A stretch of DNA of 64,000 nt from Enterobacter sichuanensis (GTDB taxonomy: Bacteria > Pseudomonadota > Gammaproteobacteria > Enterobacterales > Enterobacteriaceae), in the NCBI RefSeq assembly GCF_002939185.1, contig NZ_POVL01000002.1, forward strand, positions 124,001-188,000. The letters run 5' to 3'. The translations under genes and the position numbers were made by a program. Of the stretch, positions 56,244 to 64,000 are shown one piece after another. The notes beneath the pieces are model-generated. The model had not been told where the DNA came from and did not search any database. It saw only the letters and a list, made by a program, of their open reading frames with translations. Within the stretch, counting starts at the first letter, position 1, and every line of letters starts with the position of its first letter.

Positions 56244-57340
56244 CAGATGATTTCCAGTTTGGCGCGCAGGCAGCCCGCGCTTTGCATGGATTGCAGAATG
56301 GACATCAGATCCATCGGCGTTGCCCCCAGGGCGTTCAGGGCGCGTACCACGCTGTTCAGGTTGGCGCTGGAGCGAACGCTCTGCAGCGATCCACCGCTCT
56401 GACGCATATCAATCTGCGTTTGCGGTGTTACCACCGTCTGACCACCGCCAAATGGCGTATCAGGCTGGCTGACGTTTGCCGAGCGGTTGACCGTCACAGA
56501 GAGGTTACCCTGGGCAACGGCGCAACTGTCCAGCGACACTTCCCGGTTCATCACCACCGAGCCCGTACGGGAGTTGATGATCACCTTCGCATCCTGTACC
56601 GGAACGTTGACTTCCATATTCTGGATATCGGCCAGCATGCGCACCTGGTTGCTGTTGCCCGTAGAGGTACGGATCTGCACGGTACGCGCATCGAGAGCCG
56701 TTGCATTGCCGTAACCGCGGTTGCGGTTAATGGTATCGGCAATTTGCTGCGCCATCGTGAAGTCTTCATTATTAAGCTGCAGGTTGATGGTGTTGCCCGA
56801 GCCAAACTGGGTAGGCAATTCACGCTCAATGATCGCACCGTTGGTGATACGCCCACCGTTCAGCTGGTTCACCTGCACGCTGCTTCCCCCTGCGGATGCC
56901 CCTGCACCGCCGACGAGAATATTGCCCTGCGCGAGCGCATAGACCTGGCTGTCAACACCCTTCAACGGGGTCATCAGCAGCGTACCACCGCGCAGGCTTT
57001 TGGCGTTACCCATGGAGGAGACGACCACGTCAATGGTCTGCCCCTGACGCGCAAACGCCGGGTAGGAGGCGGTGACCATCACCGCGGCCACGTTTTTCAG
57101 CTGCATGTTGGTTCCCGCCGGCACGGTAATGCCGAGCTGGGAAAGCATATTGTTCAGGCTTTGGGTGGTGAATGGCGTCTGGGTTGTCTGGTCACCGGTA
57201 CCATCCAGACCGACCACCAGGCCATAGCCAATCAGCGAGTTTTCGCGCACGCCCTGGACACTGGTGAGATCGCGAATACGGTCAGCCTGGGCAAACGTAG
57301 CCACCAGCGCCAGCGCCACGGCGAAGATCGATTTAAACAT
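56243..57340 (-). CDS. flgI: Flagellar P-ring protein FlgI
   Basis: Periplasmic P-ring subunit, 365 residues, with a signal peptide ([19 protein letters not shown]) and the conserved mature start [20 protein letters not shown]. Two cysteines (LDSCAVA and SAGCLRA) can form the DsbA-dependent disulfide. Length equals E. coli. Confidence 0.98.
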   Translation of the reverse strand: MFKSIFAVALALVATFAQADRIRDLTSVQGVRENSLIGYGLVVGLDGTGDQTTQTPFTTQSLNNMLSQLGITVPAGTNMQLKNVAAVMVTASYPAFARQGQTIDVVVSSMGNAKSLRGGTLLMTPLKGVDSQVYALAQGNILVGGAGASAGGSSVQVNQLNGGRITNGAIIERELPTQFGSGNTINLQLNNEDFTMAQQIADTINRNRGYGNATALDARTVQIRTSTGNSNQVRMLADIQNMEVNVPVQDAKVIINSRTGSVVMNREVSLDSCAVAQGNLSVTVNRSANVSQPDTPFGGGQTVVTPQTQIDMRQSGGSLQSVRSSANLNSVVRALNALGATPMDLMSILQSMQSAGCLRAKLEII

Positions 57341-57352
57341 GGGTCACCTCGC

Positions 57353-58051
57353 TTACATTGGCGATAAGTTAAGGAAGAAGCGCTGCAGCCAACCCATATT
57401 TTGCGCTTCATTGATATAGCCGTTACCGACGTACTCAATGCGCGCATCGGCCACCTGAGTGGACGGAACGGTGTTGCTGCCGCTGATGGTGCGAGGGTTA
57501 ACCACGCCTGAGAAACGAATGAATTCAGTGCCCTGGTTAATGGCAATCTGTTTTTCACCCACAACGTGTAAGTTGCCGTTAACCAGCACCTGGTCAACCG
57601 TGACCGTCAGCGTGCCGCTGAAGGTGTTGCTGGCGTTCGCGCCACCTTTACCGTTAAAGGTATTGCCGCCAGAGGCATCGACATCTGCTCGCGCGTTGCC
57701 GAACAGTCCCTGCAGGTAGCGTGGGACAGTATCGAAGCCAAAATTGGTTTTGCCATCGCGGCTGGCATTCGCCGACGAGCTCTTGCTCGCGCTGACGTTT
57801 TCCTGCAGCACAATGGTCAGGGTATCGCCGACGTTACGCGGGCGGCGATCTTCAAACAGCGGCTGATAACCGTAATTAATCGGCTGCGCGGTCTGGAAAA
57901 TAGAGCCGTTGACAACTGGCGCGGGGCCAGGAACGGGTTGGGCAGTCGTCGCACCCTGGACCAATGGTTTAGACGGGATCCAGGCACATCCGCTAAGGGA
58001 GACGGCCAGAACAGTCAGAATCGGATAACGAAACGCCGCGTTTTTTTGCAT
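57353..58051 (-). CDS. flgH: Flagellar L-ring lipoprotein FlgH
   Basis: Outer-membrane L-ring lipoprotein, 232 residues, lipobox VSLSGC after the signal peptide; conserved [20 protein letters not shown] and C-terminal [13 protein letters not shown]. The frame has an ATG three codons earlier (58060); 58051 gives the E. coli length. Requires the LolCDE route whose genes are also here. Confidence 0.97.
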   Translation of the reverse strand: MQKNAAFRYPILTVLAVSLSGCAWIPSKPLVQGATTAQPVPGPAPVVNGSIFQTAQPINYGYQPLFEDRRPRNVGDTLTIVLQENVSASKSSSANASRDGKTNFGFDTVPRYLQGLFGNARADVDASGGNTFNGKGGANASNTFSGTLTVTVDQVLVNGNLHVVGEKQIAINQGTEFIRFSGVVNPRTISGSNTVPSTQVADARIEYVGNGYINEAQNMGWLQRFFLNLSPM

Positions 58052-58108
58052 TGCCTTCATCTTCGAAAACAGGGAGCCGGTGCGGCGTTTACCGCACCGG
58101 GCTACACC

Positions 58109-59658
<1,550 letters not shown>

Positions 59659-59678
59659 TGCGCTTTCCTGTTAGCCGC

Positions 59679-60929
59679 TTAACGCAGGTTAACCAGCGTG
59701 TTGAGGATCTGATCCTGGGTTTTGATGGTCTGCGCGTTCGACTGATAGTTACGCTGCGCGACAATCATGTTCACCAGTTCTTTACTCATATCCACGTTGG
59801 ATGCTTCCAGCGCGCCGTTGGTCAGCTTGCCGAAGTTACCGGTGCCCGCCGTACCCAGCAGCGCCACACCGGAGGACTGGGTAGCCGACCAGACGTTATC
59901 GCCTTCAGATTTCAGACCTTCGTTGTTGGCGAAGTTAGCCAGCACGATCTGACCCAGAACCTGAGTCTGTTCGTTGGAGTAGTTACCGACCACGGTGCCA
60001 TCGTCGTTGATCTGATAGCTCACCAGGTCACCCGGCTTGTAGCCGTTCTGATTGGTTGCCACCACGCTGTTGGCGCCGGTGTTCTGCTGCATGGAGTTCT
60101 GGAAACTCAGGGAGAAGGTCGCCGCCGTCGCCCCGCCGACAGAGCCGGTGGTGATGTTAATGGCCGGCGTGGCATTTGGCGTGGCGCTCAGTACACCCGC
60201 AGCGTTGTAGTTGTAAACGCCCGCCAGGTTACCGTTCGCATCGAAGTTCATCTGCGCCGCTTTCGTCGCGGTAGAACCCGCTACGCTGCCGTCCTGCGTG
60301 TAAAGATCCCATTTGTTGTTGGCTGTCTTCACGTAGTAGACATACATGTTATGGGCGTTACCCTGGCTGTCGAAGACGGTCACGGTCCCTTTTTTGTTAT
60401 AGGTATCCGGGTTGGTCGCATCGAACGGGGCAGTTTGCACAGGATCGGTGGAGTTGAGGTTGATCTGCTGTGAGGCGGTGGTGGTGGCTTTCGCCGACAT
60501 CAGCGTATTCGGAATGGTGATAGCCTGAGGGTTCGCACCTGTCTGAATCGTCGGTGGGGTACCCGCTGCCGGGTAGCCTGTCACCTGCATGCCCTGCATG
60601 TTGACCAGCGTACGGTTTTCGTCCAGCTTGAACTGACCGTTACGGCTGTAGAACACCGAACCGTTGGAATCAACCATACGGAAGAAACCGTTTTGGCTGA
60701 TAGCAACGTCCAGACCACGACCGGTGTTGGTGGTGGTACCGTCGGTAAAGTCCTGAGTGATGCCCGCCACTTTAACGCCCAGGCCTACTTTAGAACCGGC
60801 AAACATATCTGCAAAGGAAGCAGAACCGGATTTAAAACCATAGGTCGCGGAGTTGGCGATGTTGTTGCCAATGACATCCAGGTTGGTGGCCGCAGCATTC
60901 AGGCCGCTGACCGCTTGAGAAAAGGCCAT
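59679..60929 (-). CDS. flgE: Flagellar hook protein FlgE
   Basis: Hook subunit, 416 residues, 14 longer than E. coli FlgE. Conserved ends AFSQAVSGLNAAATNLDVIG and MSKELVNMIVAQRNYQSNAQ; the extra length is in the surface-exposed middle (for example around NYNAAGVLSATPNATPAINI), where hook proteins vary most. Confidence 0.98.
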   Translation of the reverse strand: MAFSQAVSGLNAAATNLDVIGNNIANSATYGFKSGSASFADMFAGSKVGLGVKVAGITQDFTDGTTTNTGRGLDVAISQNGFFRMVDSNGSVFYSRNGQFKLDENRTLVNMQGMQVTGYPAAGTPPTIQTGANPQAITIPNTLMSAKATTTASQQINLNSTDPVQTAPFDATNPDTYNKKGTVTVFDSQGNAHNMYVYYVKTANNKWDLYTQDGSVAGSTATKAAQMNFDANGNLAGVYNYNAAGVLSATPNATPAINITTGSVGGATAATFSLSFQNSMQQNTGANSVVATNQNGYKPGDLVSYQINDDGTVVGNYSNEQTQVLGQIVLANFANNEGLKSEGDNVWSATQSSGVALLGTAGTGNFGKLTNGALEASNVDMSKELVNMIVAQRNYQSNAQTIKTQDQILNTLVNLR

Positions 60930-60955
60930 GACTTACTCCTGATAAGTGTTAAGGC

Positions 60956-61666
60956 TTAGATAATCTGCCGAACTTCGTCGAGTGTGGTGGTACCAGAGGT
61001 ACCCAAATCCAGTTTGTTGCCGTCGCTCCCCTTAATCACGCCCTGGACCAGCGCGAACTGCAGCGGCTGCGCCACCAGCTGGGTTGTCCCTTTGCTGGCG
61101 CTGATTGCCACTTTGTAGGAACCGTTTGGCGCTTTGGTGCCGTCGGTGAGGGTGCCATCCCAGGTAAAGGTGTGAACGCCCGCCTTCAGTTCACCAATGT
61201 CGATGGTGCGAACCACGGCACCGGTTGCGTCGGTGATCGTCGCGGTCACCTTGTCAGCCGGCTGCTGCAGCTCAACGCCAAACGGCGTGGTCGTCGTTGT
61301 GGCATTGCCATCTGTGGTGCTGGTGCCCGCCAGAATCGTGGTTCCCGGGATCATCACCCCATGACCAATCAGGCTTGCCGCCTGCAGAGACTGGGCGCTG
61401 TTAATCTGTCCGGAGACGGAACCAAGGGTGGTGTTGAGTTTCTCAATGCCGCTCACGGTACTGATCTGCGCAAGCTGCGTGGTCAGTTCGTTGTTCTGCA
61501 TTGGGTTAGTGGGATCCTGGTTCTTCAGCTGAGCCACCAGCAGCGTCAGAAAGCTGCCCTGAAGATCGGCGGCGTTACTCCCCGTCAGGGAGTTAGAACC
61601 TGTCGAACTTTTGGTGTTACTGACACCCGAGTTCGTAGGATCATTCACATTTACGGCGATGGACAT
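60956..61666 (-). CDS. flgD: Flagellar hook-capping protein FlgD
   Basis: 236 residues (E. coli 231). N-terminal region LQGSFLTLLVAQLKNQDPTN is the hallmark; C-terminal FlgD Ig-like and Tudor-like parts include DIGELKAGVHTFTWDGTLTD. Needed for hook polymerisation. Confidence 0.98.
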   Translation of the reverse strand: MSIAVNVNDPTNSGVSNTKSSTGSNSLTGSNAADLQGSFLTLLVAQLKNQDPTNPMQNNELTTQLAQISTVSGIEKLNTTLGSVSGQINSAQSLQAASLIGHGVMIPGTTILAGTSTTDGNATTTTTPFGVELQQPADKVTATITDATGAVVRTIDIGELKAGVHTFTWDGTLTDGTKAPNGSYKVAISASKGTTQLVAQPLQFALVQGVIKGSDGNKLDLGTSGTTTLDEVRQII

Positions 61667-61677
61667 GCATGTCTCCT

Positions 61678-62082
61678 TTACTGGCCGAGAGTGAGTGTTT
61701 TGAGCATCATGCTCTTCACGGTATTAAGCACTTCGACGTTGGCCTGGTAGCTACGGGAAGCCGACATGGAGTTCACCATCTCACCCACCACATCCACGTT
61801 GGGCATTTTCACGTATCCGTTGGCATCCGCGAGCGGGTTACCTGGCTCATATACCAGCCTGTCCGGGGCCTGGCTCTCGACCACATCAGCAACCTTCACG
61901 CCGCCCGTCGCCGCGCCTGGCGCAGCATCGACCTGAAAGACAACCTGTTTGGCACGATAAGGTTGTCCGTCAGGTCCGGTTACGCTGTCCGCATTCGCCA
62001 GGTTACTGGCGGCCACGTTCAGACGTTTGGACTGAGCGGTTAACGCCGAGCCGGCGATATCAAAAATATTCAGCAACGCCAT
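61678..62082 (-). CDS. flgC: Flagellar proximal rod protein FlgC
   Basis: 134 residues: [30 protein letters not shown], and C-terminal [20 protein letters not shown]. Four residue-lengths from flgB stop, in the flgBCDEFGHIJ operon. Confidence 0.98.
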   Translation of the reverse strand: MALLNIFDIAGSALTAQSKRLNVAASNLANADSVTGPDGQPYRAKQVVFQVDAAPGAATGGVKVADVVESQAPDRLVYEPGNPLADANGYVKMPNVDVVGEMVNSMSASRSYQANVEVLNTVKSMMLKTLTLGQ

Positions 62083-62085
62083 CTA

Positions 62086-62502
62086 TCAGTTACCCCCCTG
62101 CAGGACGTTCATCATGCCTTTGATTTGTCCGCCGAGTACGGTCAGGCCCGTCTGGTATTTCAGGCTGTTATCGGCAAACTGCGTGCGCTCCCGGTCCATA
62201 TCCACGGTGTTACCGTCGAGTGAAGGCTGATCGGGGATGCGATAAAGTAAATCGGTCGTTGGCGCGGTCATCGCCTGAGCAGGAATATGGCGAGAGGAAG
62301 TCATGGCGAGTGCAACACCCGTTCCTTCGGCACGTCCACGCTCCATCACCTTTTTGAGTTCACTGGAAAAATCAATATCGCGCGCCTGATACCCCGGGGT
62401 ATCGGCGTTAGCGATGTTGGCGGCTAAAATCTCCTGCCGCTGGGCGCGTAAATTGAGCGCTTCCTGCTGAAAACGTAACGCGGCGTCGAGTTTATCGAGC
62501 AT
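62086..62502 (-). CDS. flgB: Flagellar proximal rod protein FlgB
   Basis: 138 residues: [20 protein letters not shown] and [19 protein letters not shown] at the N-terminus, the rod-family motif. First gene of flgBCDEFGHIJ, divergent from flgA, with an FlhDC-type repeat in the shared gap. Confidence 0.98.
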   Translation of the reverse strand: MLDKLDAALRFQQEALNLRAQRQEILAANIANADTPGYQARDIDFSSELKKVMERGRAEGTGVALAMTSSRHIPAQAMTAPTTDLLYRIPDQPSLDGNTVDMDRERTQFADNSLKYQTGLTVLGGQIKGMMNVLQGGN

Positions 62503-62561
62503 GTCTCCTCCGCTGATGGCAAAATTTCAGTTCACAGCTTAAATCTCACCCGGTCTCCCCT

Positions 62562-62603
62562 ATCGACGGAATAAGCGCAAAATGCGTCGCTATTTATTCC
62601 GTT
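62562..62603. promoter_or_regulatory. FlhDC box between flgB and flgA
   Basis: The right half 62588-62603 (CGCTATTTATTCCGTT) matches 13 of 16 positions of the FlhDC half-site; the left half 62562-62577 matches about 10 of 16 in inverted orientation, with a 10-base spacer. The position in the divergent class 2 promoter region fits. Confidence 0.65.
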
Positions 62604-62659
62604 GATGCAAAACCACTGCAGGTAGAATTTGTTCAACTCTGGAAACGGTGGAACTGACG

Positions 62660-63319
62660 ATGCAAACGCTAAAACGTGGTCTGGTGGCGACTCTCTTGCT
62701 CTTAAGCCCCCTGGTGCAGGCTGACGGTCTGCAGGATCGGCTCACGGCTTTTTTTGCGGAAAAACTGGCAGGCTTTAGTGATGACGTCACCGTCAGCGTG
62801 CGCACGCCACCGAATCTGTACCCGACGTGTGACCAGCCGTCATTCAGCGTGGTGGGGTTCACAAAGCTGTGGGGAAATGTGAACGTACTGGCACGTTGCG
62901 CCAACGAAAAACGCTATTTACAGGTTGCAGTTCAGGCGACGGGCAATTATGTTGTTGCCGCCGTGCCCATTGCGCGCGGCAGCGTACTGCAAACAAACAG
63001 CGTGACGCTGAAACGTGGCCGTCTCGATCAACTGCCACCACGAACCATGCTGGATATTAACCAGGCACAGGACGCCGTCAGCCTGCGCGACGTCGCCCCG
63101 GGTCAGCCGATACAGATCTCGATGCTGCGTCAGGCATGGCGGGTCAAAGCCGGTCAACAGGTCATGGTCGTGGCCAACGGAGATGGCTTTCGTATCAACA
63201 GTGAAGGGAAAGCGTTGAACAATGCCGCGGTAGCGCAAAACGCCCGCGTCAGAATGTCCTCAGGCCAGGTGGTTAGCGGAACCGTCGATTCTGATGGGAA
63301 TATTCTGATTAACCTATAA
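62660..63319 (+). CDS. flgA: Flagellar P-ring chaperone FlgA
   Basis: Periplasmic chaperone for FlgI assembly, 219 residues, with signal peptide (to about LVQA) and SAF/AFP-type C-terminal domain (QATGNYVVAAVPIARGSVL to the end GNILINL). The frame opens at GTG 62648, but ATG 62660 gives the E. coli length and has GGTGG upstream. Confidence 0.97.
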   Translation: MQTLKRGLVATLLLLSPLVQADGLQDRLTAFFAEKLAGFSDDVTVSVRTPPNLYPTCDQPSFSVVGFTKLWGNVNVLARCANEKRYLQVAVQATGNYVVAAVPIARGSVLQTNSVTLKRGRLDQLPPRTMLDINQAQDAVSLRDVAPGQPIQISMLRQAWRVKAGQQVMVVANGDGFRINSEGKALNNAAVAQNARVRMSSGQVVSGTVDSDGNILINL

Positions 63320-63325
63320 TCTTTT

Positions 63326-63352
63326 TAAAGATTTCGCTGCGCGTGCCGATAA
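63326..63352 (+). promoter_or_regulatory. Sigma-28 promoter of flgM
   Basis: TAAAGATT, 11 bases, GCCGATAA: seven of eight and eight of eight matches to the FliA consensus, 60 bases before the flgM start. This class 3 promoter lets FliA drive its own anti-sigma factor. Confidence 0.93.
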
Positions 63353-63412
63353 ATATTCAACTAATGATGATGTCAGGCGCAAACGCCGCGAACCCTCGAT
63401 GAGGACAACACT

Positions 63413-63706
63413 ATGAGCATTGATCGTACATCAGCCCTGAAGCCGGTAAGCGCTGTACAACCTCGCGAAACGAATGACGCGTCCCCTCAGAAAACGCGTC
63501 TGGAAAAACCGTCAACCTCCAACAGCACCAGCGTAACCCTGAGCGATGCGCAGGCAAAACTGATGCAGCCAGGCAGCAACGACATCAATATGGAACGTGT
63601 TGAAGCGCTGAAAACGGCTATTCGTAACGGTGAACTGAAAATGGACACCAGCAAAATCGCTGATGCCCTGATTCAGGAAGCACAGAGTTTCTTACAGAGT
63701 AACTAA
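63413..63706 (+). CDS. flgM: Anti-sigma-28 factor FlgM
   Basis: 97 residues that bind and inhibit FliA until exported through the completed hook-basal body. The N-terminal half is low-complexity and probably disordered ([17 protein letters not shown]), the C-terminal half holds the FliA-binding helices ([20 protein letters not shown] and [13 protein letters not shown]). Four bases before flgN. Confidence 0.97.
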   Translation: MSIDRTSALKPVSAVQPRETNDASPQKTRLEKPSTSNSTSVTLSDAQAKLMQPGSNDINMERVEALKTAIRNGELKMDTSKIADALIQEAQSFLQSN

Positions 63707-63710
63707 CCGT

Positions 63711-64000
63711 ATGAGTCGACTGTCAGAAATACTGGATCAAATGACGGTTGTCCTGAACGACCTGAAAACGGTAATGGACGCTGAGCAACAGCATCTCTCT
63801 TCCGGTCACATCAACGGCAGCGCGTTGCAGCGTATTACTGAAGATAAAAGTTCGCTTCTGGCGACGCTGGATTATCTGGAGCAACAACGCCGCGCTGAGC
63901 AAGATCCTAAGCGCAGCGCCAATGACGATATTGTTGAGCGCTGGCAGACCATTACAGAAAAAACCCAGCATCTGCGCGATCTTAATCAGCATAACGGCTG
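63711..64000 (+). CDS. flgN: Flagellar export chaperone FlgN, 5' part
   Basis: The first 96 codons of a roughly 140-residue cytosolic chaperone for FlgK and FlgL; the gene runs off the right edge. The N-terminus MSRLSEILDQMTVVLNDLK and central SSLLATLDYLEQQRR match E. coli FlgN. Cotranscribed with flgM. Confidence 0.95.
   Translation, partial: MSRLSEILDQMTVVLNDLKTVMDAEQQHLSSGHINGSALQRITEDKSSLLATLDYLEQQRRAEQDPKRSANDDIVERWQTITEKTQHLRDLNQHNG

Noticed and set aside
56282-57367. 361-codon plus-strand frame opposite flgI
   Set aside because: Shadow frame; His/Arg-rich product and no plausible start signal.

Overview
The window is chromosomal DNA from a member of the Enterobacteriaceae close to Enterobacter, Leclercia or Lelliottia. 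This is inferred from the near-complete match of gene content and order to the E. coli K-12 purB-to-flgN segment (read in the reverse direction), from protein lengths that mostly equal the E. coli ones, and from several accessory genes K-12 lacks here. I see no prophage, integron, CRISPR array, tRNA or rRNA. Species is not determined.

Layout. 1-4467: end of purB, the phoPQ operon with a clear PhoP box, and roxA. 4479-5100: a REP-associated tyrosine transposase (RAYT) flanked by REP palindromes. 5117-10386: pepT, divergent from potABCD (spermidine/putrescine ABC importer). 10433-13831: an accessory pair, an EAL-HDOD signalling protein and a dCache chemoreceptor. 13877-18815: cobB, nagK, lolE, lolD, lolC on the minus strand. 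19072-24859: ycfT, mfd, ldtC. 24936-34994: bhsA, comR, ycfJ, ndh, ycfP, nagZ, thiK, lpoB, ycfL, hinT, ptsG, ycfH. 35005-44792: holB-tmk-mltG-pabC and the fatty-acid cluster fabF-acpP-fabG-fabD-fabH-plsX-rpmF-yceD. 44933-50227: maf-type yceF, rluC and rne with a long leader. 50269-52531: an accessory LysR regulator and MFS exporter pair. 52606-64000: the flagellar flg cluster, with flgBCDEFGHIJ and flgKL on minus and flgA, flgM and the start of flgN on plus.

How the genes connect. Most are housekeeping: nucleotide and fatty-acid synthesis, RNA decay, transcription-coupled repair, lipoprotein sorting, peptidoglycan recycling and synthesis control (nagZ, nagK, lpoB, mltG, ldtC), glucose uptake and motility. 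Regulatory sites readable by eye include a PhoP box, a perfect FNR palindrome upstream of ndh, a CRP site between bhsA and comR, the SgrS pairing region of ptsG, an FlhDC-type inverted repeat between flgB and flgA, and sigma-28 promoters for flgM and flgKL, with a weaker candidate for the chemoreceptor.

The most unusual observation is at potA. The start codon with a good ribosome-binding site (6591) reads into a stop after six codons, and the PotA frame opens at an overlapping TTG. One extra A in an A5 run would restore the normal 378-residue protein, so this is a sequencing indel, a real frameshift, or a mini-ORF with reinitiation. I found no convincing previously undescribed multi-gene system; the accessory pairs and operator-like repeats are the next best leads.
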